A stretch of DNA of 64,000 nt from Rhynchopus sp. YZ270_cl-10 (taxonomy: Eukaryota; Euglenozoa; Diplonemea; Diplonemida; Diplonemidae): the NCBI GenBank assembly GCA_964035575.1, contig OZ037911.1, forward strand, positions 124,001 to 188,000. Direction: 5' to 3'. Both the position numbers and the translations under genes were made by a program. The notes beneath the pieces were generated by a model that worked only from the letters and a program-made list of their open reading frames with translations, searched no databases and was not told where the DNA came from. Positions 22,217-32,741 of the stretch are shown here, in pieces. Each line of letters starts with the position of its first letter. The stretch's first letter is position 1.

Positions 22217-23317
22217 TCATGCAGACATGCTTGCTGCTTCTGCCTCCAGCTCTGCCCACCACGCTTGCTTCTCAAGGGAGTCAGTGGACGGGCCGTCGTA
22301 GCCCATCGACGATGTGTACAGACGTGCGGTGGCGATGTAGGGGTCGATGTTCGATGCAGGGCGGCGGTCCTCGAAGTATCCCTTTCCGTCGCGAGCAACG
22401 TCGTTGCCAATACGGCACGATGTGTGGCGGGTGCCCACTCCGTAGGTGAACTCACTCAGCTTCGAGGTCTCGTGTGCACCCGTCATGCGCTCCAGGTTGT
22501 CGCCTCCGTAGAACTTCACGTCGTCCAGGAACGTCTTCTTCAAACGCTCGCACGCAGCAGTGATCTCCTTCATGCCGCCCTCCTCACGCATCGCCTTCGT
22601 CGAGAAGTTCATGTGGCAGCCCGATCCGTTCCAGTCGCCCTTGATAGGCTTCGGCTCGTAGTTGATCGAGAGTCCGTACTTCTCTGCAATCTTCTGGAAG
22701 ATCCAGCGTGCCATGACCATGTGGTCGCCCTGCTCAATGCCGGTGCAGGGTCCAATCTGGAACTCCCACTGTGAAGGTGCAACCTCGGCGTTCACACCAG
22801 AGATCTTAAGTCCGCACCTCAGGCACGCAAGGTAGTGCTCGAGGGCAAGCTCTCTGCCGCACACCTGTGCACCGTTTGCGCAGTAGTAGTCACCCTGGGG
22901 GGCGGGGAAGCCGTTCTCGGGCCACATGTAGGGCTTGCCGTTCTTGTAGATGAAGTATTCCTGCTCAAGGCCGAACCAGGGCTCGTCCTCCTTGTGTGCG
23001 TCGAAGTGCTTCTTCGCAATGGCGCGCGTGTTGCCCTTCTCCACAGTGCCGTCGGGGTAGTAGCACTCACACAGCACGGCCCTCGCGTTGTCAAGCGTGG
23101 GGTGGGGGTACATCGCCACAGGGTGGATGATGATCTCCGTGTTGTCTCCACGGTGCTGGTTCGTCGAGGAACCGTCGAAGTTCCACACCGACATGTCCTT
23201 CACGGTGGCCTTCTCGATGGACACGTTCGTCACGGTCTTGTACTTGGAACGCAGGTCCGTGTATGTGTTTGCTCCGCTGATCCAGAGGTACTCAGCAACC
23301 CATGGTGTGACAGACAT
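22217..23317 (-). CDS. Glutamine synthetase type II, tandem copy 1
   Basis: 366 aa from ATG at 23317 (MSVTPWVAEYLW). Eukaryotic GSII: glutamate + NH3 + ATP to glutamine, decameric, normally cytosolic. Conserved motifs: WNFDGSSTNQ, EQEYFIY, NGSGCHMNFST (ATP/glutamate site) and RRPASNIDPY. Length is typical for GSII. Uninterrupted by introns. The start was chosen because upstream in-frame codons are outside the conserved family start. The protein is identical to those of the other two copies. Confidence 0.97.
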   Translation of the reverse strand: MSVTPWVAEYLWISGANTYTDLRSKYKTVTNVSIEKATVKDMSVWNFDGSSTNQHRGDNTEIIIHPVAMYPHPTLDNARAVLCECYYPDGTVEKGNTRAIAKKHFDAHKEDEPWFGLEQEYFIYKNGKPYMWPENGFPAPQGDYYCANGAQVCGRELALEHYLACLRCGLKISGVNAEVAPSQWEFQIGPCTGIEQGDHMVMARWIFQKIAEKYGLSINYEPKPIKGDWNGSGCHMNFSTKAMREEGGMKEITAACERLKKTFLDDVKFYGGDNLERMTGAHETSKLSEFTYGVGTRHTSCRIGNDVARDGKGYFEDRRPASNIDPYIATARLYTSSMGYDGPSTDSLEKQAWWAELEAEAASMSA

Positions 23318-24080
23318 ATTAAGTAGTGTTTTGTGTTGAAAGAGTTGTAACAAAAGGTCTGCAGATAGTTATGTTTAAACACGCTGCACAAAGTCAGACT
23401 AGAGTCAAACTCAACAGGGTCTTCTTTCCCCGCTGACGGTGGAAGTCCGTTCCCTTGACTGCTGTTTCGCCAGATAGCAGGTAGGGACAGAAGGAATCTC
23501 ATTGGTCCTTAGAGGGCAGCCTGGTCAGTGGGGAACGCAAAAATAGTGGATCTTTGTTTTTTGGATGAAAGTTGCAAATCATTGCTGAACAGATGAAGCG
23601 GATGCAGTGTCCATGTGTCCCACATACTGCTTCATCGTAGAACAATAACGAAACAAAAAAATGGTAGTCGTTAATGCAGGCACCCACGACTTACCCAGCC
23701 TTGTCGTCCGCAGAGAGCACTGCTGTGCAAGCCCTTTCGTGTGTGGCAATCGGTGTTACCCAAGATGCCACACAACTCGGGCTAAATATGCTGCACAGCA
23801 CTGCACCCATACACAAAGGCAAGACTAAAATGAAAGAGACGCACAAGAAAGGCGTGCGGTAGAAACAGTGTTGGCATATATGTGTCAAAAACAAAAGGCA
23901 ATAAAATGTCACACAAAATCCATGAAAGGTAAAACAAAACAGAGAGCACACAAAGTGTGTGGCCGATTGGGCCACGCGCAGAAGACACACATTGCGGTGC
24001 ATCTTGAGCGCAAAGGATGTGTGCTGCAACTGTACAAAGACTAAGAGCTAAAGGCTAAGATCAACGTGCATATGCCCACC

Positions 24081-25181
24081 TCATGCAGACATGCTTGCTG
24101 CTTCTGCCTCCAGCTCTGCCCACCACGCTTGCTTCTCAAGGGAGTCAGTGGACGGGCCGTCGTAGCCCATCGACGATGTGTACAGACGTGCGGTGGCGAT
24201 GTAGGGGTCGATGTTCGATGCAGGGCGGCGGTCCTCGAAGTATCCCTTTCCGTCGCGAGCAACGTCGTTGCCAATACGGCACGATGTGTGGCGGGTGCCC
24301 ACTCCGTAGGTGAACTCACTCAGCTTCGAGGTCTCGTGTGCACCCGTCATGCGCTCCAGGTTGTCGCCTCCGTAGAACTTCACGTCGTCCAGGAACGTCT
24401 TCTTCAAACGCTCGCACGCAGCAGTGATCTCCTTCATGCCGCCCTCCTCACGCATCGCCTTCGTCGAGAAGTTCATGTGGCAGCCCGATCCGTTCCAGTC
24501 GCCCTTGATAGGCTTCGGCTCGTAGTTGATCGAGAGTCCGTACTTCTCTGCAATCTTCTGGAAGATCCAGCGTGCCATGACCATGTGGTCGCCCTGCTCA
24601 ATGCCGGTGCAGGGTCCAATCTGGAACTCCCACTGTGAAGGTGCAACCTCGGCGTTCACACCAGAGATCTTAAGTCCGCACCTCAGGCACGCAAGGTAGT
24701 GCTCGAGGGCAAGCTCTCTGCCGCACACCTGTGCACCGTTTGCGCAGTAGTAGTCACCCTGGGGGGCGGGGAAGCCGTTCTCGGGCCACATGTAGGGCTT
24801 GCCGTTCTTGTAGATGAAGTATTCCTGCTCAAGGCCGAACCAGGGCTCGTCCTCCTTGTGTGCGTCGAAGTGCTTCTTCGCAATGGCGCGCGTGTTGCCC
24901 TTCTCCACAGTGCCGTCGGGGTAGTAGCACTCACACAGCACGGCCCTCGCGTTGTCAAGCGTGGGGTGGGGGTACATCGCCACAGGGTGGATGATGATCT
25001 CCGTGTTGTCTCCACGGTGCTGGTTCGTCGAGGAACCGTCGAAGTTCCACACCGACATGTCCTTCACGGTGGCCTTCTCGATGGACACGTTCGTCACGGT
25101 CTTGTACTTGGAACGCAGGTCCGTGTATGTGTTTGCTCCGCTGATCCAGAGGTACTCAGCAACCCATGGTGTGACAGACAT
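24081..25181 (-). CDS. Glutamine synthetase type II, tandem copy 2
   Basis: 366 aa, ATG at 25181. I see no base difference from copy 1 in the coding region, and the spacer downstream is also the same. Same GSII motifs. Being flanked by identical spacers, each copy keeps its own about 760 bp of non-coding DNA, so each could be transcribed on its own. Confidence 0.97.
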   Translation of the reverse strand: MSVTPWVAEYLWISGANTYTDLRSKYKTVTNVSIEKATVKDMSVWNFDGSSTNQHRGDNTEIIIHPVAMYPHPTLDNARAVLCECYYPDGTVEKGNTRAIAKKHFDAHKEDEPWFGLEQEYFIYKNGKPYMWPENGFPAPQGDYYCANGAQVCGRELALEHYLACLRCGLKISGVNAEVAPSQWEFQIGPCTGIEQGDHMVMARWIFQKIAEKYGLSINYEPKPIKGDWNGSGCHMNFSTKAMREEGGMKEITAACERLKKTFLDDVKFYGGDNLERMTGAHETSKLSEFTYGVGTRHTSCRIGNDVARDGKGYFEDRRPASNIDPYIATARLYTSSMGYDGPSTDSLEKQAWWAELEAEAASMSA

Positions 25182-25944
25182 ATTAAGTAGTGTTTTGTGT
25201 TGAAAGAGTTGTAACAAAAGGTCTGCAGATAGTTATGTTTAAACACGCTGCACAAAGTCAGACTAGAGTCAAACTCAACAGGGTCTTCTTTCCCCGCTGA
25301 CGGTGGAAGTCCGTTCCCTTGACTGCTGTTTCGCCAGATAGCAGGTAGGGACAGAAGGAATCTCATTGGTCCTTAGAGGGCAGCCTGGTCAGTGGGGAAC
25401 GCAAAAATAGTGGATCTTTGTTTTTTGGATGAAAGTTGCAAATCATTGCTGAACAGATGAAGCGGATGCAGTGTCCATGTGTCCCACATACTGCTTCATC
25501 GTAGAACAATAACGAAACAAAAAAATGGTAGTCGTTAATGCAGGCACCCACGACTTACCCAGCCTTGTCGTCCGCAGAGAGCACTGCTGTGCAAGCCCTT
25601 TCGTGTGTGGCAATCGGTGTTACCCAAGATGCCACACAACTCGGGCTAAATATGCTGCACAGCACTGCACCCATACACAAAGGCAAGACTAAAATGAAAG
25701 AGACGCACAAGAAAGGCGTGCGGTAGAAACAGTGTTGGCATATATGTGTCAAAAACAAAAGGCAATAAAATGTCACACAAAATCCATGAAAGGTAAAACA
25801 AAACAGAGAGCACACAAAGTGTGTGGCCGATTGGGCCACGCGCAGAAGACACACATTGCGGTGCATCTTGAGCGCAAAGGATGTGTGCTGCAACTGTACA
25901 AAGACTAAGAGCTAAAGGCTAAGATCAACGTGCATATGCCCACC

Positions 25945-27045
25945 TCATGCAGACATGCTTGCTGCTTCTGCCTCCAGCTCTGCCCACCACGCTTGCTTCT
26001 CAAGGGAGTCAGTGGACGGGCCGTCGTAGCCCATCGACGATGTGTACAGACGTGCGGTGGCGATGTAGGGGTCGATGTTCGATGCAGGGCGGCGGTCCTC
26101 GAAGTATCCCTTTCCGTCGCGAGCAACGTCGTTGCCAATACGGCACGATGTGTGGCGGGTGCCCACTCCGTAGGTGAACTCACTCAGCTTCGAGGTCTCG
26201 TGTGCACCCGTCATGCGCTCCAGGTTGTCGCCTCCGTAGAACTTCACGTCGTCCAGGAACGTCTTCTTCAAACGCTCGCACGCAGCAGTGATCTCCTTCA
26301 TGCCGCCCTCCTCACGCATCGCCTTCGTCGAGAAGTTCATGTGGCAGCCCGATCCGTTCCAGTCGCCCTTGATAGGCTTCGGCTCGTAGTTGATCGAGAG
26401 TCCGTACTTCTCTGCAATCTTCTGGAAGATCCAGCGTGCCATGACCATGTGGTCGCCCTGCTCAATGCCGGTGCAGGGTCCAATCTGGAACTCCCACTGC
26501 GAAGGTGCAACCTCGGCGTTCACACCAGAGATCTTAAGTCCGCACCTCAGGCACGCAAGGTAGTGCTCGAGGGCAAGCTCTCTGCCGCACACCTGTGCAC
26601 CGTTCGCGCAGTAGTAGTCACCCTGGGGGGCGGGGAAGCCGTTCTCGGGCCACATGTAGGGCTTGCCGTTCTTGTAGATGAAGTACTCCTGCTCAAGGCC
26701 GAACCAGGGCTCGTCCTCCTTGTGTGCGTCGAAGTGCTTCTTCGCAATGGCGCGCGTGTTTCCCTTCTCCACAGTGCCGTCGGGGTAGTAGCACTCACAC
26801 AGCACGGCCCTCGCGTTGTCAAGCGTGGGGTGGGGGTACATCGCCACAGGGTGGATGATGATCTCCGTGTTGTCTCCACGGTGCTGGTTCGTCGAGGAAC
26901 CGTCGAAGTTCCACACCGACATGTCCTTCACGGTGGCCTTCTCGATGGACACGTTCGTCACGGTCTTGTACTTGGAACGCAGGTCCGTGTATGTGTTTGC
27001 TCCGCTGATCCAGAGGTACTCAGCAACCCATGGTGTGACAGACAT
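25945..27045 (-). CDS. Glutamine synthetase type II, tandem copy 3
   Basis: 366 aa, ATG at 27045. The protein equals copies 1 and 2. The changes I can see against them (positions 26500, 26603, 26685 and 26761) are all silent and fall in one 262-bp stretch. Its upstream region differs from that of the other copies beyond 27092, so it holds the array's outer promoter. Confidence 0.97.
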   Translation of the reverse strand: MSVTPWVAEYLWISGANTYTDLRSKYKTVTNVSIEKATVKDMSVWNFDGSSTNQHRGDNTEIIIHPVAMYPHPTLDNARAVLCECYYPDGTVEKGNTRAIAKKHFDAHKEDEPWFGLEQEYFIYKNGKPYMWPENGFPAPQGDYYCANGAQVCGRELALEHYLACLRCGLKISGVNAEVAPSQWEFQIGPCTGIEQGDHMVMARWIFQKIAEKYGLSINYEPKPIKGDWNGSGCHMNFSTKAMREEGGMKEITAACERLKKTFLDDVKFYGGDNLERMTGAHETSKLSEFTYGVGTRHTSCRIGNDVARDGKGYFEDRRPASNIDPYIATARLYTSSMGYDGPSTDSLEKQAWWAELEAEAASMSA

Positions 27046-27092
27046 ATTAAGTAGTGTTTTGTGTTGAAAGAGTTGTAACAAAAGGTCTGCAG

Positions 27093-27487
27093 TGAGGGGT
27101 GTGGGGTACGTGGTCACACGATGCTACACAAAAAAAAGACAACCCCAACATCAGATTTATAGATTAACAAAAAAACCCCCCACATTCAGCGACACTGAAA
27201 GGACGGGCCCTTGGGCTTGGCGGTGCCGAACTGTTAAGTCCCTGCACCCCACCTCCCCACAAACCAACGGTCACACGATGCACTCACCCCCCCTCCCCCT
27301 TCCCCTTACCTCTGCACAGAGACACACGACTCTGACATTGGCACACACATACACACCCCATACCACCTCTCAGCTCCACAACGTACGCCAAAAAGCTCTG
27401 CAAATGCAGATAAAAGACACTCCAAAAAAGGCGCATTTTTCAGCCCACCCGAGACAAAACATCATCATATGACATTTGCATCACCTC
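27093..27487. other. Intergenic region
   Basis: No gene seen. C-rich, with short pyrimidine tracts; unique sequence upstream of the third glutamine synthetase. Confidence 0.5.
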
Positions 27488-28510
27488 TCAGGCAACAGTA
27501 GAGATCACACCCAATCCAGGTGACGACATCGGACGGCGTGCTGCCACCACACACCGCTTCTGCTTCGCACGCGCAATCTCAAACCGCCTTCTGCTCCTCC
27601 GCAGCAGCTTTTCTTGCGAGGTGCTCAACGGACGCGGGGGTGGCAGCGTATCATCCACACCAAACCCAGACTTCACCCTCTCTGGGTCCTGCGACACAAG
27701 AAACGGCATTTTATGCCTGCAGGACAATGCAGAAAGGGGCTGTTTCTCTGCCTTCCGTTCGGCCACATGCCGCACTGAGCATGATTTGCTTATTTCTACA
27801 TTATCTCTTCCTTCAAAAGACAGCCTCGTGACTACAGCGGTAACAGGGCGTTTCGACGTACGGCTAGCTTCTAAGACAGCATCTCTCTCTAACGCTCGCA
27901 ACCTAGCAGCCCCCGCAGCAGCAGTAAATCCATTTACGTGAACCTTCGGATGGGGGAGAATTCGTTTCTTATCAGGGGCTTGCCGTTCGATGACAGGAGA
28001 GGTCACAACAGTGTCGCTCGCACCTTGCTTTGCAATATAGTCAATACAACGCGAATAGAAAACGTTCAGCGGAATGTCCTCCTTCTCTGCTGGGGAGGTC
28101 GGGTCGGAAATGGTGTCGGAAATCGCATTCAGCGGTCCGAGGGGTACGCACAACGCTGCGCTGGCCTGCGCCTGGCAGATTCGGTCTCTCCCCAAGGTCG
28201 GCACTCCAGCAATGGTGCGCTCCCTGCGTCGCCGTGCTTCTCTCTGTTGCGCGCCGCTTCCCGACCCCTTCAAAAAGGGGCAAAGAAAGCTTTTGTCATT
28301 CACCCTTTTTCTCCACCCAGGGTGCATCTGGTCTAACCTCCCCTCCATCCAACCAGAGGACATAGAAAAAATATCCGATATGCTAATGGAAGCCTTCTTA
28401 ACAGCCGATATCGTTGCCCTGCTTGGTATTAATTCTGTAAAAATGTGATAAAAAAAGGTGAGGAAAAAAGGGTATGAGAATTTGGAGAATTCGAGGGGGG
28501 GGTCACACAT
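27488..28510 (-). CDS. Hypothetical basic protein
   Basis: Up to 340 aa. No domain recognised. It is Arg/Lys/Ser-rich, with basic patches (REARRRRERT, KLLRRSRRRFEIARAKQKR) and a repeated S/T-P style typical of disordered eukaryotic proteins. The most likely start is uncertain: ATG at 28510 gives a hydrophobic low-quality N terminus, ATG at 28363 (MSSGWMEGRLDQ) gives 291 aa, and a T-rich tract ending TTTTTACAG just upstream of the ELIPSR segment could be a 3' splice site. No paralogue in the window. Possibly nuclear or cytoskeletal, but nothing proves it. Confidence 0.6.
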   Translation of the reverse strand: MCDPPLEFSKFSYPFFLTFFYHIFTELIPSRATISAVKKASISISDIFSMSSGWMEGRLDQMHPGWRKRVNDKSFLCPFLKGSGSGAQQREARRRRERTIAGVPTLGRDRICQAQASAALCVPLGPLNAISDTISDPTSPAEKEDIPLNVFYSRCIDYIAKQGASDTVVTSPVIERQAPDKKRILPHPKVHVNGFTAAAGAARLRALERDAVLEASRTSKRPVTAVVTRLSFEGRDNVEISKSCSVRHVAERKAEKQPLSALSCRHKMPFLVSQDPERVKSGFGVDDTLPPPRPLSTSQEKLLRRSRRRFEIARAKQKRCVVAARRPMSSPGLGVISTVA

Positions 28511-28734
28511 AGACTTGGGGCATAGTGTGTAGGGAGGTTGGGTGTTGTGTTGTGGGGGGTTTTAAGGGGGTTCTGGAGGTGTTGTGGTAAGAGAGGGGGA
28601 GAGGAGCGGAGAAAACGGGAAAGAAGAGTTGATTTTGAAAGAGAGTACCGTATTCGTACAAAATTATCGGAGAACTTCCTGAAAAAATCCTGAAAATGGG
28701 GTGGCCCGGGGGCACGGCGCTTAGTTTTTACAAA

Positions 28735-28892
28735 AAAAATTTAAAAAAATCACAAAAATCAAAAAAAAAATCACAAAAAATCACAAATTATCACAAAAAA
28801 TCACAAAAATTAAAAAAAAAAATCACAAAAAATCACAAATTATCACAAAAAATCACAAAAATTAAAAAAAAAAATCACAAAAAATCACAAAC
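28735..28892. repeat. TCACAAAAAA array, left arm
   Basis: Imperfect tandem units of AAAAATCACAAA with interspersed AAATTATCAC, next to the left end of the 28.6-30.2 kb element. Probably a subterminal repeat of that element. Confidence 0.8.
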
Positions 28893-29607
28893 AACTACTA
28901 CAAAGTCACGGTACATTTGGTCGACTTCCTGCAATCTGAACAGGGTGGAGATCAATAATCACCACACACTCAGAAGCGAGTAAAGAGGCAGCAAAAAGCG
29001 TAGCCGGCCTCAGACAGTTGTTTATCTTGGCGATTGCCAAGGCACGGGAGCTGGCGGAGGCTCCCCAAGCACGAGGGCTACCGACTCCAACGGAGGAGGT
29101 AGAGGTGGTGTGCGCCGACACTGACGCGACCCCCGTTACCGAAGCGACTCCGGAAACCGACGCGCCCCCCGACTGCAATTTGTTACATTGCGCTGTCTAC
29201 AGCACATAGCCGCCACCCACCTGCACACGCTTGTGTTCATTGGAAGGGTCGAGCCGCCTCTCAAGGCGCGTAAGACCAAGCCGCCGCCGCGCAACATCGG
29301 ATTGGCCGCCCACATGACGCTGTCATCGCAAATGATGGCATGTTCCTTCTCCAATGGATTTATTGGGTGTATGTTATACTGGGACAATGTGGTCAGATCG
29401 TCTTCAGACCTGGAAAAGTGCACGACATATAAAAGCTTCCGACTGCGGCGGGCGGCCCATTTTCACCCTTTTCTTGTTCCTCATCCTCTCTATGTTTTCA
29501 CTTGCCCCTGATGCTGACAAAAATCACGGATTTGTCCATTTCGGCGTATTGACCCCACCACACAACTGTACTGTACTGTATTCCCAATCCCCTGTGTATA
29601 CTGCGGA

Positions 29608-29702
29608 AATTGACCAAAAACGAGAACTTGTCCATTTCGGAAAATTGACCCCACCACTGGCCGGACGGATTCCGGAAATGCAAATGCAAGTGTTTTCGGC
29701 GT
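29608..29702 (-). repeat. Fragment related to the hAT-like MITE
   Basis: Contains ACTTGTCCATTTCGGAAAAT, TTGACCCCACCAC and GGATTCCGGAAATGCAAATG, matching the inverse of 40905-41000. A second partial block sits at 29520-29562, and a short one at 35545-35590. Confidence 0.65.
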
Positions 29703-29827
29703 GACTGTGTATACTCTATGTACTGTGCACTACCACAGCACAGGACCTCATAAGCTCTCAGTAAGCTCTCACAGACTCTCACAGGTTCTCGCAGCCTGTT
29801 ACGTGTCTCACGGAGACGATCATAGAT

Positions 29828-30055
29828 CACCCAACAAAAAATCACAAAAACCAAAAAAAAAAATCACAAAAAATCACAAACAATCACAAAAAATCACAAA
29901 ACCCAAAAAAAAAATCACAAAAAATCACAAACAATCACAAAAAATCACAAAACCCAAAAAAAAAATCACAAAAAATCACAAACAATCACAAAAAATCACA
30001 AAAAATCACAAAAACCAAAAAAAAATCACAAAAAATCACAAAAAATCACAAGATT
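29828..30055. repeat. TCACAAAAAA array, right arm
   Basis: Same unit as the left array but in direct, not inverted, orientation, with a roughly 56-bp higher-order period (AAACCCAAAAAAAAATCAC). A short inverted GTGACTTTTTGTGATT follows at about 30068-30085. Confidence 0.8.
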
Positions 30056-30193
30056 CTTTTTCATAATGTTGTGACTTTTTGTGATTTTTTCCGAAAAAAC
30101 ACAACGCGCCACTTCCCTGCGCGCCCGGGCCACCCCAGAAAAGGTCGAATATTATGATGGTATTATGGGAGATAATTTTGTACGAATACGGTA

Positions 30194-30431
30194 GTTGAAA
30201 CTGTGCTAAAACCGCATGGTGATGAGAATCTCATGGAAAAGGGTGGGAGCGTGAGTGGTCCGCGCCGAGAGAAGAGAGAATACCAATCGGTGCCAATTTT
30301 CGGAATCGGAGAAAAACTGAAAGAAGACAGCCCTCTCGTGATAGTGTGTATATCGGTACAATAACCGGGTGTATCGGGTGATGGACACCCCAACCATGCA
30401 GTCCTACATCCATTTCGTGGTTTATATCTGA
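30194..30431 (+). repeat. Composite dispersed repeat R3 + R2
   Basis: R3 (30194-30275): GTTGAAACTGTGCTAAAAC followed by GGGTGGGAGCGTGAGTG; also at 37623-37690 and, shorter, 51962-52003. R2 copy follows at 30329-30431. The TA element at 28648-30191 is inserted directly before R3. Confidence 0.55.
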
Positions 30432-30734
30432 AAAATGGGGAGGAGAAGCTATTTTTTTTTTTTGCTTTTTTGCTGTTCCTATTTGTCTTAGAGGAGTTTT
30501 TGTTTTGTTTTTTTTGCTTGCGTTGTTGGTATGTTCGTTCAAAGAGAATAAAAAACTGCTTCGCCGATTATTGTTTTTTTTTTTGTTGTTGTTGTATCGA
30601 CAAAAACTACCCCAACTAAAAGAGCTTGGGTTCCGTACTCAAAATGTCACCCAAAAAAAGGGGGGCGAGGATTACCTACAAATAAAACCCCCCCACCCAT
30701 TATTGTTTGCTTTTTTTTGCATTTTTTTTTTTTT

Positions 30735-30800
30735 TTTTGAAAAATTGTTGGAGTAGTGTAGTTGCCTCGGTTGTGTTGCCACAGTTGTGCAATCTCCACT
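30735..30800 (+). repeat. Dispersed repeat R4b
   Basis: GTTGGAGTAGTGTAGTTGCC, then CGGTTGTGTTGCCA and CAGTTGTGCAA. The same sequence lies at about 46992-47050 inside the intron of the RING-PHD gene. It resembles R4 (GAAAACTTGGTTGTATTAGT) in layout and like R4 is preceded by a T run. Confidence 0.55.
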
Positions 30801-31835
30801 GTAATTTTTTTTGAAATACGACATGGTAATTCGTGCACGTTTTTTTTGTTTTGTTGTGTCGACAATCGCCTCAGGACCCGCTTAGGGGAACCTAGGGTTT
30901 GTACTATGTCGGCCGAAGCCTTTGGATTACGGAAGGTATAGACGTTTTTTTTTTTTTGTTTTGCGTTATTTTTGTTGTCAGTGGGTTTTACTTTTGTTTT
31001 GGTTTTCACCTTTTTTTTTTTTTTTTTTGCATCGTTTACGGTTCACTAATTCGTTCAAACGCCGTCAGCTTTTTTTTTTGACAACCCACAATATCCGAAT
31101 CACCCATCCTTTCTTCAGAAAAAAGAAAAGAAAAATTTGAAAAGATGAATGTGCCTCTCTGGGTGCATACACATCTAAGAAAAATACTCCCAAGAAAAAC
31201 ACCCCCCTCTCCCCTTCACAATTACGAACACAGCGTGATACATACCAAATGATTGGTAACGTTGCAACATTCCATCATTTTGATATAACATCAATACGTC
31301 TGTAATTATACTTCTGATCAAAAAACCGAATTTTTTTTTTTGTCACACTTTCCCTTTACGTTTTGTGTGTTGTCGACAAAATCGACAAAATCGATTCGAC
31401 AACGAAATACCTGAAGACGGGTTCTGCACACAAAAACAATCGCCCCAAAAAAGGCTAAATGAATTGCTGCCCCATTCTTTTATTTTGCCTGACGGAAAAC
31501 AGAACCTCACAAAAAAAAAAAAATCAAAAAAAAAAACGAACAAAAACATAAGAAACCACTTGACAGATGACTGAACCTCACTGTCACACACAACACGCAC
31601 ATTTTGTTTTTCTCATCCAACCTTTTATCCAACTCTTTTGTCAAAACAAATGGGAAGGGGGAAACCCTGGGGGTAATGACGAGTGGTCGACGAGTCGGTT
31701 TAAAGCAAAAGGTAACGAACGCACTGGTGAAACAAAAAAGAAAAAAAATTCACTGGTACGCTTTCCCTTGAAAAGGAAAGATTTTCACCGATTTTTTTTT
31801 TAAAGTCCCACAAAATGTTGGAATACAGTCATATA

Positions 31836-31971
31836 AACATCGGTGGGGTAAAAGAAAACCCCCTCCGCGTTTTTGAAATAACAAATTCATATACTTTCAA
31901 ATAACATTTGAAAGTATACCTTTGAAATAACAAAAATCAACTTTAGTGGGGTTTTTGCCCCACCGGTGTTT
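31836..31971. repeat. Long imperfect palindrome (foldback)
   Basis: Outer arms AAACATCGGTGGGGTAAAA and the inverse of TTTTTGCCCCACCGGTGTTT; centre TATACTTTCAAAT-AAC-ATTTGAAAGTATA is a perfect 13-bp stem. About 136 bp. Looks like a small foldback element; target duplication not clear. Confidence 0.6.
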
Positions 31972-32741
31972 GTTGTATGGCTGAAATTGAGATTACTCAG
32001 TAATGCTGCCCTTTTGCAGTCGTTAATGTATTATAAAAGAGGGGGGAAAAAAAACACAACGGGGATTGTCACATTTTTCAAAATGTCGAAATACATTTTT
32101 TTGCACCGTCATCACAATTTTTAACGCTACACAAAAAACACTTCAAACGGGAGAGGGATTTTTTTTTCTTGATTCCATAAAAGTAATTTTGATCTTCCAC
32201 AAAAAAGAAGAAGAAGAAATATTTACTGGGGGGGTGAGGGAAAGGGGGAAAAGCAAAAAAATAAAATCCCATTTAAGGCAGAGAAGAAGAAGTGTTGGTG
32301 ATGTGTTTTATGGAGGGGGGGATTCTTGTTGAAATAATTTTTTTTTTTCCGGGTGCACGGTGGAGTCCGTCCATTTTGGGCGGACAGCACCGTGTGGAGA
32401 CAACATTTCACATCAGGTGTCCACGTGCTAAAAGTGCTGTCTTATCCCCACATTATTTTTTGTGTTGCAACCCGTGGCAGGTTACAATAAAGAAATGGAA
32501 AGAAAATACGACTTGAAAGACAATAAGCCCTCTGCTCCGTGACTGTGTACCTTTGGTGCATGACCGGTACATCGGTGGGGGGGTGGACCCAAAAAGTTTG
32601 GTGATATGATGCACACACCTCTTATAAAAAGAACAAAAAAACGTTGCTTACTGGGGGGGGGGGGCTAATACAAGAGGTACCTCTTCTATTAGGCGTAAGA
32701 ATTTACGCCTAAAAAAAATTTTTTTAGCTGGAAGTCTAATA

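Larger units (their letters stand above)
21520..27092. repeat. Tandem triplication carrying glutamine synthetase
   Basis: Three head-to-tail units: about 21520-23364, 23365-25228 and 25229-27092, period exactly 1864 bp between units 2 and 3 and between all three genes. Units end GGTCTGCAG. Units are almost identical except that the first about 180 bp of unit 1 (21520-21700) is diverged from the same part of units 2 and 3, and unit 3 has a few base changes between 26500 and 26762. Confidence 0.97.
28648..30191. mobile_element. TA-flanked TIR element with A-rich subterminal arrays and GC-rich cargo
   Basis: 1544 bp between TA at 28646-28647 and TA at 30192-30193. Both ends read CCGTATTCGTACAAAATTA inward, and a second shared block, GGGGTGGCCCGGG, lies 50-80 bp inside each end. 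TA duplication fits Tc1/mariner-like transposition. Inside each end is an array of AAAATCACAAA-type units (28735-28892 and 29828-30055). The middle (28906-29500) is GC-rich and coding-like but has no recognisable protein; 29608-29702 is related to the hAT-like MITE at 40651-41285. No transposase seen: non-autonomous. Confidence 0.8.
30192..32650. other. AT-rich gene desert
   Basis: No gene seen. Contains repeats R3+R2 (30194-30431), R4b (30735-30800), long poly-T runs, an imperfect foldback (31836-31971) and a GC-rich hairpin at about 32354-32392 (CACGGTG / CACCGTG arms). Confidence 0.6.

Noticed and set aside
28735-30055. Possible CRISPR-like array
   Set aside because: Units are A-rich, imperfect, without unique spacers, in a eukaryotic genome and inside a transposon.
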